A DNA stretch of 14,883 nucleotides, from assembly GCA_050742415.1 (NCBI GenBank), contig JBOGIF010000164.1, positions 1-14,883 on the forward strand. The letters are read 5' to 3'. The notes beneath the pieces were generated by a model. The model was not told the origin of the DNA and did not search any database. It was given only the letters and a program-made list of their open reading frames with translations. The DNA comes from JBOGIF01 sp050742415. Lineage in GTDB: Bacteria; Actinomycetota; Acidimicrobiia; Acidimicrobiales; AC-14. The translations under genes were made by a program, and so were the position numbers. Positions 1 to 6,159 of the stretch are shown here, piece by piece (position 1 is the stretch's first letter; the number at the start of each line of letters is the position of its first letter).

Positions 1-3000
1 GGTAGCAGTAGGGGGCGTCGGAGGCGGCGGACTGGGGCGTGACCGGCGCCGGCGCCGCGGCCACCACCGGTGCAGGTGCCGCCGCGATCGCCGCCATAGC
101 CGAGGGCGGGTCGGGAACGAGGTCGGAGCCGGTCGAGGTGGGCGTCGACGACTCCTCGACACCGGGCAGGGTGGGCTGCATCCGTTCGCCGATGGTGAGG
201 ATGCCGAGCTCGGCCCGCTCCTCCACACCGAGGTACTCGACGGCCAGGCGGCGGAAGATGTAGTCGATCAGCGAGCTGGCGAAGCGGATGTCGGGGTCGT
301 CGGTCATTCCGGCCGGCTCGAACCGCATGTTGGTGTACATCTCGACGAACGCCTTCAGCGGCACGCCGTACTGCAGGCCGTGGCTGACCGAGATGGCGAA
401 GGCGTCCATGATCCCGGCCAGGGTCGAGCCCTGCTTGGCCACCTTCAGGAAGATCTCGCCGGGACGGCCGTCGTCGTACTCGCCCACGATGACGTAGCCG
501 TGGCAGTCGGCCACTCGGAACGAGAGGGTCTTGGAGTTGCGGAGCCGAGGCATCTTCTTACGCACCGGTTGGTTCACGACCTGGACGACCTGCTCGGCCA
601 CCACCGCCTCCACCAGCTCGGTGACCTTCTTCTTGGTGGCGGACAGCGGCTGCGCAACCTTGCAGTTGTCGCGGTAGACGGCCACGGCCTTGAGGCCCAT
701 CCGCCACGCGTCGATGTGGAGCTGCTCGATCTCGGCAACCGTGGCCTCTTCCGGCATATTGATTGTCTTGCTGATTGCGCCCGATATGAACGGCTGGACC
801 GCCGCCATCATCTTCACATGTCCTGAATAGTGGATGACGTTGTCGCCCATGGAGCAGGCAAACACCGGTACATGGTCGGCCGAAAGGTGGGGGGCGCCGA
901 GGATCGACTTGTGCTCGTCGATATAAGCGGCGATCTCGGCGATCTGCTCAGGGGAGTAGCCGAGCCGCTTCAATGCCCGCGGCACCGTCTGGTTGATGAT
1001 CGCCATGTTCCCACCGCCGACCAGCTTCTTGGTCTTGCAAAGACCCAGGTCGGGCTCGATGCCGGTGGTGTCACAATCCATGAGGAAACCAATAGTTCCA
1101 GTCGGCGCCAATACGCTGGCCTGGGCGTTGCGGACGCCGCAGTCGCCGGCCCATTCGACGGCACAGTCCCAGGCGTCCCGGGCGGCGGCGGCCACCGGAG
1201 CAGACACGTGGGCCGGGTCGAGGGCCTCGGCCGCCTCGCGGTGCATGGCGAGCACCCGGTTCATGGGCTCACGGTTCTCGGTGTAGCCGGCGAACGGGCC
1301 CATGCGGGCCGCGGTGCGGGCCGAGGTGGCGTAGGCGTGGCCGGTCATCAGCGAGGTGACAGCCGCCGCCCAGCCCCGGCCCTCGTCGGAGTCGTAGGGA
1401 AGGCCGAGGGCCATGAGCAGGGCACCGAGGTTGGCATAGCCCAGGCCCAGTTGGCGGAAGCGCCGGGCGTTGTCGCCGATCTTCTCGGTGGGGTAGTCGG
1501 CGCTGCCCACGAGGATCTCCTGGGCGGTGAACACGACTTCCACCGCCGCCTTGAATCCCACGATGTCGAAAGAGCCGTCGTCCTCGAGGAACTTCAAAAG
1601 ATTGAGGCTGGCCAGGTTGCAGGCTGAATTGTCCAGGTGGAGATATTCCGAACAGTTGCGGACTACAAGCCCATTTACGATGTACGAATGGTTACGAGGC
1701 TCGCTCAAATTGTAAGTCAGCTCGACACCGTCGTCAACACACTCTACTAGTCGAGCCTCATGCCTCACATTATGAAAGGAATGACCGGCGATGAGCCGAC
1801 AAAGCTTGTCGCGCTTGCTGGACAAGCCGAAGCCGATATGTTCGGCGAAGTCAGCGATTGACCGGCCGGAGATCCGTAGGTCGTACATGGGTCCGGACAC
1901 GTAATTGGCGACCGTGCCGTCCTTGCGCTCGTAGGAAAAGGTGCGCTTATCGGACTTCTGGGTGCTGTAGATGCGGCTGACAACACCGAACGTCACCAGG
2001 AGGCGCTGGACGCCCTGCAGGAGACCACGAGACGAAGAGCCAAGCCCGACGTAGCGGGTGGTCCTGCCGTCGTACACGCAGCCGTCGGCGTCGAAGAGGC
2101 CCTGCAGGAACGCGGCGACGGCCTCGGGCGGGGCCTGCTCCACCGACCACGGGACCCCCTTCTCGGCCGCCTTCGACTGGGAGATCCCCAGGGCCTCGAG
2201 GAAGCGGGCGATGACTCGGCGGTTCTGGCGCAACTGGACCGTGCCGTTGGCCTGGACCGAGGGCTTGGGCGGCCGGTCGCCGTTCATCCAAGTGAGCAGC
2301 TCGAGGTGGCGAGGCAGGACGTCGTGCTGATCGTCACCGCCGCCGTAGACGGTGGAGACCGTGTTCTCGGAGACGCAGCCGTCGCCCACCAGCCAGCCGA
2401 GGTAGTGCCCGAGCTCGGGCGTCCACTTCTCGGGAAGGCGCAGGGAACGGGACCAGTCGCCCTTGACGGCGTAGTCACGGGTATCGGATGACACCGGAAG
2501 CCCCAGGTCGGCGTTCAGGGCCGGCGCCGGAAGGTCGAGCGTCTTCACCCTGTCTTCGGCCGTGAGGTCCGACGCCGCCACGTAGCCACGGTTGACCGTG
2601 AACACGCTGTGGTTGGGCGTGCACCGCAGCTCCATGCCGTTGTCGAAGCGAAGCCGCACGATCTCGTTGAAGCCGGTGATCATGAACGCCTGCGGGCTCG
2701 TGACCTCCACCCTCTCGGCGGGGGCGTCGGGATTGGTGGCGTCATGGGTGTAGACCCCGAAGGTCTCACCCAGGCGGACGCGGTCCATGAGCTCCACGAA
2801 GCGGACCAGGCCCTTGTCGGTGTGGACTCGGGCATCTCCCGGGAAGCAAGGGTTGGATGCGTTTATGCGGCCGGTGTTGGAGGCCGTGTGCCAGCGGTTG
2901 ATGGTCGTGTCGTACTGGAGCCCGGGGTCGGCGCATTCCCAGGCCGCCTCGGCGATCTGGCGGAACAGTTGACGAGCCTTGATCGTGCGCAGCGGCTCGC

Positions 3001-4978
3001 CGGTGACGACCGCCCGTAGGTGCCAGTCGGCATCGTCGACGACTGCCTGCATGAACTCGTCGGTGACCCGGACCGAGTTGTTGGCGTTCTGGTACTGGGT
3101 GGAGTGGCTGTCGCGACCATCGAGGTCCATGTCGAACCCGTTGTCGCGCAACACGCGCGCCTTGCGCTCCTCGATCGCCTTGCACCAGATGAAGTCTTCG
3201 ATGTCGGGGTGGTCGGAATTGAGGATGACCATCTTCGCGGCGCGCCGGGTCTTCCCTCCGCTCTTGATCGTGCCGGCCGAGGCGTCGGCCCCGCGCATGA
3301 AGCTGACCGGGCCCGACGCCGTGCCGCCGCCCTTGAGCTGCTCGTAGGAGGAGCGAATGTTCGACAGGTTGATGCCCGAGCCGGACCCGCCCTTGAAGAT
3401 CGTGCCCTCCTCGACATACCAGTTGAGGATCGACCGCATCGTGTCGTCGACGGCGAGGATGAAGCAGTTGTGCACCCGCAGGCCGCCGCTCAGGTACTCC
3501 CCGCTCTCGGTCTGGATGTCGTAAACCTCGGTTTCGCCGACCTCCTCGATCCGCTCGATCTCGAGCCGCTTCACATCGGAGGCGCTCTGGCCGGGGATGG
3601 CGAAGCTGGCCTCGAGCTTGTCGGCCTTCTTCGGGTCGATGAAACCGATCTCGTCGGCGAAGCGCCGACGGTCGCCCGCCGTGCGGATGGCCAGGACCCA
3701 ACACCCCTTGCGGTCCGGGCGTCGATCGGTGGCGAACCGCACCCTGGAGAAGATGCCGAAGCGCAGCAGTAGCGACTGCATGCCACGGACCAGGTCCTCG
3801 GAGATCATGGCCAGCCCGACCACGGCGCTGCGCTCCCGCAGCGACACGTAGCCCTCCGCCTGGAACAGGCTGCGGAGATAGGCAGCGACTACCGGCAGGG
3901 GGGCCGTGAACAGATGGTCCGGCACGGTCATCTCCGTGCCCCGCACCCGTAGCGACCAGCGTTCGACAAAGTCGGCCAACGGCTCGCCGTAGAGGCGGTT
4001 CCGGCGGCAGTCGAGAGTGGGGTCCTCCGTGACGACCGGGCGCTCGTGCCGGTGGACTCCGGGGAACACGGCGTCCAAAGCGTCCAACACCCATCGGCGC
4101 TCGGACTCGGTCACCGTCATGGCCTCGATCGTCAGGGACCGGTTGGTGCCCTCGTACTGGCCGACGAAACCGTCGCCCTGCAACCACCCCGCCAGGGCGG
4201 CCTCGGCCACGGCCTGGCTCAGGATCTCGCATTCTCCCCACGACGTGCGGCGGTGCCATTCGAGCTGGTCGCCGGCGCGCAGCTGCCAGGCGGGAACGAA
4301 GCGCCCGGTGCCCATGCCGGTCGACCGCCACACCAGATGGTCGGCGGTGACGTCGAGGGTGTAACCGGCCTTGGTGTGGACCCGGTGCACGGTCTTGCGG
4401 CCGTTGGCCTTGACCGCCACGACCTTGGTGAGGCCGTGGGCGTCGTACACCTTGGCCCCCACCGCCCCTTCCTCGACGAGCCGGCCGATCGGCACCAGGC
4501 CTTCGGGCGTGGAAACAAGAGCGTCGTAGGGCTGGCATGCCGACGCTTGCTGCGGCTCGCCGGCGACACCGATGTTGAACCACACGGGAGAGTTGAAGGC
4601 CGCCCTCTGGTGCAGCACGAGGTGCTTCAGCTCGGCCTGGAAGGCGTCGGCCTCGGAGTCGTCCACGAAGTACCCGCCCCGGCGGCCCCAGGCGGTGATG
4701 GTGTCGGCCACGCGGTCGATGACCTGGCGCAGCGACCGCTCCCGCTCCGGCGAGCCCAACGGCCCGCGGAAGTACTTCTGGGCCACGATGTTGGTGGCGT
4801 TCTGAGACCATCCCACCGGGAACTCGACATCGCGCTGTTCGAACGCCACCGAGCCGTCACGGAAGTTGGTGATGCGAGCGTCCCGCAGCTCCCACTCCAC
4901 CTCGTCGTAGGGATCGGTGCCCTCGGTGGTGAAATGCCGGCGGATGCCGATCCCCGTCTGCTCGGGCGCCATGGCCAT
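1..4978 (-). CDS. nrdJ: Adenosylcobalamin-dependent (class II) ribonucleoside-diphosphate reductase with two inteins, partial at its 3' end
   Basis: This enzyme reduces ribonucleotides to deoxyribonucleotides with a B12-generated thiyl radical. The frame is open for 1659 codons from ATG 4978 (GGAGG at 4990-4986, 7-nt spacer) to the window edge. A second in-frame ATG at 4972 has a worse spacing. Host parts are residues 1-147, 505-710 and 1109-1659; intein 1 is residues 148-504 and intein 2 is 711-1108. After splicing, about 904 residues are visible. Seen motifs: CFILAVDD at 505 (redox cysteine), NPCSE split by intein 2 (radical cysteine 1109 with its Asn and Glu), the partner cysteine in NSACNLASLNL at 1120, APTGTIGFL, and a TSCPD-type domain (ADCHGYVIVGEYDDGRPGEI). 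An Ala/Pro-rich linker ends in DAPYCY, where the family's C-terminal zinc ribbon (CxxC, CxxCG) begins; roughly 25 residues should lie outside the window. Cytoplasmic. It follows nrdR after 205 bp and has its own promoter region. Confidence 0.97.
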   Translation of the reverse strand, partial: MAMAPEQTGIGIRRHFTTEGTDPYDEVEWELRDARITNFRDGSVAFEQRDVEFPVGWSQNATNIVAQKYFRGPLGSPERERSLRQVIDRVADTITAWGRRGGYFVDDSEADAFQAELKHLVLHQRAAFNSPVWFNIGVAGEPQQASACQPYDALVSTPEGLVPIGRLVEEGAVGAKVYDAHGLTKVVAVKANGRKTVHRVHTKAGYTLDVTADHLVWRSTGMGTGRFVPAWQLRAGDQLEWHRRTSWGECEILSQAVAEAALAGWLQGDGFVGQYEGTNRSLTIEAMTVTESERRWVLDALDAVFPGVHRHERPVVTEDPTLDCRRNRLYGEPLADFVERWSLRVRGTEMTVPDHLFTAPLPVVAAYLRSLFQAEGYVSLRERSAVVGLAMISEDLVRGMQSLLLRFGIFSRVRFATDRRPDRKGCWVLAIRTAGDRRRFADEIGFIDPKKADKLEASFAIPGQSASDVKRLEIERIEEVGETEVYDIQTESGEYLSGGLRVHNCFILAVDDTMRSILNWYVEEGTIFKGGSGSGINLSNIRSSYEQLKGGGTASGPVSFMRGADASAGTIKSGGKTRRAAKMVILNSDHPDIEDFIWCKAIEERKARVLRDNGFDMDLDGRDSHSTQYQNANNSVRVTDEFMQAVVDDADWHLRAVVTGEPLRTIKARQLFRQIAEAAWECADPGLQYDTTINRWHTASNTGRINASNPCFPGDARVHTDKGLVRFVELMDRVRLGETFGVYTHDATNPDAPAERVEVTSPQAFMITGFNEIVRLRFDNGMELRCTPNHSVFTVNRGYVAASDLTAEDRVKTLDLPAPALNADLGLPVSSDTRDYAVKGDWSRSLRLPEKWTPELGHYLGWLVGDGCVSENTVSTVYGGGDDQHDVLPRHLELLTWMNGDRPPKPSVQANGTVQLRQNRRVIARFLEALGISQSKAAEKGVPWSVEQAPPEAVAAFLQGLFDADGCVYDGRTTRYVGLGSSSRGLLQGVQRLLVTFGVVSRIYSTQKSDKRTFSYERKDGTVANYVSGPMYDLRISGRSIADFAEHIGFGLSSKRDKLCRLIAGHSFHNVRHEARLVECVDDGVELTYNLSEPRNHSYIVNGLVVRNCSEYLHLDNSACNLASLNLLKFLEDDGSFDIVGFKAAVEVVFTAQEILVGSADYPTEKIGDNARRFRQLGLGYANLGALLMALGLPYDSDEGRGWAAAVTSLMTGHAYATSARTAARMGPFAGYTENREPMNRVLAMHREAAEALDPAHVSAPVAAAARDAWDCAVEWAGDCGVRNAQASVLAPTGTIGFLMDCDTTGIEPDLGLCKTKKLVGGGNMAIINQTVPRALKRLGYSPEQIAEIAAYIDEHKSILGAPHLSADHVPVFACSMGDNVIHYSGHVKMMAAVQPFISGAISKTINMPEEATVAEIEQLHIDAWRMGLKAVAVYRDNCKVAQPLSATKKKVTELVEAVVAEQVVQVVNQPVRKKMPRLRNSKTLSFRVADCHGYVIVGEYDDGRPGEIFLKVAKQGSTLAGIMDAFAISVSHGLQYGVPLKAFVEMYTNMRFEPAGMTDDPDIRFASSLIDYIFRRLAVEYLGVEERAELGILTIGERMQPTLPGVEESSTPTSTGSDLVPDPPSAMAAIAAAPAPVVAAAPAPVTPQSAASDAPYCY
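1655..2848 (-). other. Intein 2 of NrdJ (398 residues, LAGLIDADG endonuclease)
   Basis: The second in-frame intein occupies NrdJ residues 711-1108. Block A begins CFPGDARVHTDKG. Block B is LRCTPNHSV, with intein Thr77 and His80. The endonuclease motifs are YLGWLVGDG (149-157) and LQGLFDADG (248-256), with both catalytic Asp present. The C-terminal part reads NHSYIVNGLVVRN followed by host Cys1109. The penultimate residue is Arg, not the usual His; the terminal Asn is kept. Excision joins INASNP to CSEYLHLDNSACNL, the radical-cysteine motif and a well-known intein site in ribonucleotide reductases. The DNA coding its last part (about 1661-1800) is only about 50% G+C, far below the surroundings, which suggests a foreign origin. 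Confidence 0.96.
3467..4537 (-). other. Intein 1 of NrdJ (357 residues, LAGLIDADG endonuclease)
   Basis: This in-frame protein-splicing element occupies NrdJ residues 148-504. Block A begins CQPYDALVSTPEG (Cys1 nucleophile). Block B is LDVTADHLV, with intein Thr64 and His67. The two homing-endonuclease motifs are LAGWLQGDG (115-123) and LRSLFQAEG (221-229), both keeping an acidic residue at the catalytic position, so the endonuclease may be active. Block F is TEVYDIQTESGEYLSGG and block G ends RVHN, with canonical penultimate His and terminal Asn357. The next host residue is Cys505. Removing it joins EPQQASA to CFILAVDD, the usual class II reductase sequence. All splicing residues are present, so it should splice. 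Confidence 0.96.
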
Positions 4979-4985
4979 GCGGCTG

Positions 4986-4990
4986 CCTCC
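4986..4990 (-). promoter_or_regulatory. Ribosome binding site of nrdJ
   Basis: GGAGG on the minus strand lies 7 nt before ATG 4978 and 13 nt before the alternative in-frame ATG 4972. This decides the start. Confidence 0.85.
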
Positions 4991-4993
4991 TGT

Positions 4994-5009
4994 ACACAAG
5001 ATGTTGTGG
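4994..5009. promoter_or_regulatory. NrdR-box
   Basis: ACACAAGATGTTGTGG is a near-perfect palindrome. It matches the NrdR-box consensus acaCwAtATaTwGtgt at 13 of 16 positions, including all the strongly conserved ones. It lies 15 bp upstream of the nrdJ ATG and just above its ribosome binding site. nrdR is the neighbouring gene, so repression of nrdJ by NrdR is the simple reading. NrdR-boxes usually come in pairs; I see no good second copy at the expected one or three helical turns. Confidence 0.75.
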
Positions 5010-5044
5010 GCACCAGTCGTTCCCACCACGAAATGGTCGACTGG

Positions 5045-5070
5045 ACGAAACTACACCACAGTAGTTTCGT
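5045..5070. repeat. Perfect 10-bp inverted repeat over the nrdJ promoter
   Basis: The arms ACGAAACTAC (5045-5054) and GTAGTTTCGT (5061-5070) are exact reverse complements around a 6-nt centre. The element fills the spacer and overlaps the -10 hexamer of the putative nrdJ promoter, the position of a repressor operator. It does not fit the NrdR-box or LexA-box consensus, so the binding protein is unknown. Confidence 0.8.
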
Positions 5071-5079
5071 GCGTGTCAA
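5050..5079 (-). promoter_or_regulatory. Putative nrdJ promoter
   Basis: A perfect -35 TTGACA (5079-5074) is followed after 18 nt by TGTAGT (5055-5050) as -10. Transcription would start near 5043 and give a leader of about 65 nt, with the NrdR-box downstream of the start site. No cobalamin riboswitch is evident in the 205-bp gap. Confidence 0.6.
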
Positions 5080-5121
5080 CGACCTCGCGAGAGGCCTGGC
5101 AGGAACCTAGACACGGCGCGC

Positions 5122-5154
5122 TGTGGACGACCAGACCCCCAACCGTGTGGATCA
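5122..5154 (-). promoter_or_regulatory. Pair of DnaA-box-like 9-mers upstream of nrdJ
   Basis: On the minus strand, TGATCCACA (5154-5146) and TCGTCCACA (5130-5122) lie in the same orientation 24 bp apart. Each matches 8 of 9 bases of a DnaA box (TTATCCACA or TTGTCCACA). They lie upstream of the putative nrdJ -35. DnaA control of ribonucleotide reductase genes is known in other bacteria; here it is inference. Confidence 0.35.
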
Positions 5155-5183
5155 GCGGGGGACGCGCTGGGGACGGTGACGGC

Positions 5184-5657
5184 TCAGGGAGCCGGGTCTG
5201 GACCGCCCTCGGGCCGGGCCAGCAGGCCCACCTCCCGCTCGAAGTCCCCCGGGTCGTCGAATCCCTTGTAGACGCTGGCGAAGCGCACGTAGGCCACCTC
5301 GTCGAGGTTGCGCAGACGATCAAGGACCGCCGCGCCGATCCGGGCGCTGCTCAGCTCCGAGCCTTCGATCCGCAACGCCTCCTCGATCTCGGCCGCCACC
5401 TCCTCGAGCTCCTCCACCACCACCGGCCGGTTCTTCGACGCCGCCCGCATCCCGGCCACCAGCTTCGAGCGCAGGAAAGGCTGGCGTGCGCCCGAGCGCT
5501 TCACCACCACGAGCGGGACCTCGTCGAGACGCTCGTAGGTCGTGAACCGCCGGCCGCACGCCAGGCACTCGCGACGCCTGCGAATGGCCCCCCCGTCGTC
5601 GGCCAGGCGCGAGTCGATCACCTTGTCGTCGAGGTCGGCGCAGCCGGGACAGCGCAA
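5184..5657 (-). CDS. nrdR: Transcriptional repressor NrdR
   Basis: NrdR is a zinc-ribbon/ATP-cone repressor that senses the ATP/dATP balance and binds NrdR-boxes of ribonucleotide reductase genes. The 157 residues are the usual family length. The zinc ribbon has Cys3, Cys6, Cys31 and Cys34 (MRCPGC, ECLACGRRFTTYER), followed by an ATP-cone from about residue 46 to 136 (VVVKRSGARQPF, VAYVRFASVYKGF). The start is TTG at 5657, because the family begins with M-[RK]-CPxC and no ATG or GTG is available; the ribosome binding site is weak (G-rich tract further upstream). It lies 41 bp after the LysM gene, probably co-transcribed with it, and upstream of nrdJ, its likely target through the box at 4994-5009. 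Confidence 0.96.
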   Translation of the reverse strand: MRCPGCADLDDKVIDSRLADDGGAIRRRRECLACGRRFTTYERLDEVPLVVVKRSGARQPFLRSKLVAGMRAASKNRPVVVEELEEVAAEIEEALRIEGSELSSARIGAAVLDRLRNLDEVAYVRFASVYKGFDDPGDFEREVGLLARPEGGPDPAP

Positions 5658-5698
5658 GACCCCGACCGTACCGCCCCCCGCTCACCGCCAAGGCACCG

Positions 5699-6031
5699 TC
5701 AGCGAGCGGTCAGGCCGTCCGGAAGGACCACCCGCTGGCCGGCTCGCAGCAACGGGCCCCCGTTCGCCCGGACCAGCCGGTCGACCACGGGACGGGGATC
5801 GGACTCCGGCTGCAGCCGCTGGACTATGGCCCAGAAGGTGTCGCCCGGCTGCACCACGTAGACGGCCGGTGACCTCTGCCCGGCGACGGACGGGCTGGCG
5901 ACCGCGGCCGGTCGGTCGCGCCACGGGCCTCCCCAGACGAGCACAACCACCGACGACAGGACCACAGCGACCATCCGCGCCTTCGAGGGCTGTGCCGTCG
6001 ACAGTCGGGATCTGCGAACGTGTGTTTGCAT
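5699..6031 (-). CDS. SOS-controlled LysM-domain membrane protein, divergent from lexA
   Basis: The 110-residue protein has a short basic N-terminus, one hydrophobic segment (about 20-35, MVAVVLSSVVVLVWGG) that may be a signal anchor, a Pro/Ala/Ser-rich linker, and a LysM peptidoglycan-binding domain (about 57-104, VYVVQPGDTFWAIVQRL to LRAGQRVVLP). It should sit at the membrane with LysM facing the wall. The same place, between nrdR and divergent lexA, is held in Mycobacterium tuberculosis by Rv2719c, a damage-induced LysM protein linked to cell-division arrest; Bacillus YneA is a functional parallel. That role here is inference. I chose ATG 6031 because it lies 6 nt after a plausible -10, as in a leaderless mRNA; a longer frame reaches 6142 but would run through the SOS-box region. 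One LexA-box lies in its promoter spacer and another in codons 2-6. Confidence 0.85.
   Translation of the reverse strand: MQTHVRRSRLSTAQPSKARMVAVVLSSVVVLVWGGPWRDRPAAVASPSVAGQRSPAVYVVQPGDTFWAIVQRLQPESDPRPVVDRLVRANGGPLLRAGQRVVLPDGLTAR
6015..6028. promoter_or_regulatory. LexA (SOS) box 1
   Basis: CGAACGTGTGTTTG fits the actinobacterial SOS-box pattern GAAC-N4-GTTC with one mismatch. It lies inside the first codons of the LysM gene. Confidence 0.65.
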
Positions 6032-6037
6032 GATCCC

Positions 6038-6066
6038 ATCATCCACGAACGCACGTTCGTGGTCAA
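6038..6066 (-). promoter_or_regulatory. Putative LysM-gene promoter with embedded SOS box, leaderless
   Basis: TTGACC (6066-6061) and GATGAT (6043-6038) are separated by 17 nt, and the spacer contains LexA box 2 in full. The -10 ends 6 nt before ATG 6031, so the transcript would start at or next to the start codon. Confidence 0.6.
6046..6059. promoter_or_regulatory. LexA (SOS) box 2
   Basis: CGAACGCACGTTCG has perfect GAAC...GTTC half sites. It fills the spacer between the -35 and -10 of the LysM-gene promoter. Confidence 0.8.
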
Positions 6067-6074
6067 GCGGTTTC

Positions 6075-6088
6075 CGAACATATGTTTG
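6075..6088. promoter_or_regulatory. LexA (SOS) box 3
   Basis: CGAACATATGTTTG is one base from the canonical mycobacterial SOS box core CGAACATATGTTCG. It overlaps the putative lexA -35 (6086-6091). Confidence 0.85.
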
Positions 6089-6114
6089 CAGGGCCGGCCG
6101 GGTCCTGGTACGTT
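6086..6114 (+). promoter_or_regulatory. Putative lexA promoter
   Basis: TTGCAG (6086-6091), a 17-nt spacer and TACGTT (6109-6114, TAnnnT type) would start transcription near 6121. SOS boxes 3 and 4 overlap the -35 and the start site, which fits autorepression by LexA. Confidence 0.5.
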
Positions 6115-6119
6115 CGGAA

Positions 6120-6133
6120 CGAACGGCCGTTCG
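6120..6133. promoter_or_regulatory. LexA (SOS) box 4
   Basis: CGAACGGCCGTTCG is a perfect 14-bp palindrome of the GAAC-N4-GTTC type. It covers the expected lexA transcription start. Confidence 0.55.
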
Positions 6134-6159
6134 GCACGACATCGCGAAGAGGGGGAAGC

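Noticed and set aside
2766..4811. 681-codon minus-strand frame across the nrdJ region
   Set aside because: It is an Arg/Pro/Gly-rich out-of-frame shadow; the frame from ATG 4978 reads as NrdJ plus inteins without a break.
4046..5110. Long plus-strand frames opposite nrdJ, nrdR, dapE and dapD
   Set aside because: High-GC antisense open frames; none shows family motifs and all overlap well-supported genes.
4979..5183. Cobalamin riboswitch before nrdJ
   Set aside because: The predicted leader is only about 65 nt, and no B12-box or multi-stem structure is visible.
6082..6159. 26-residue N-terminal extension of LexA from ATG 6082
   Set aside because: The ATG is part of SOS box 3 and lies upstream of the likely promoter -10; GTG 6160 has a ribosome binding site and gives normal LexA length.
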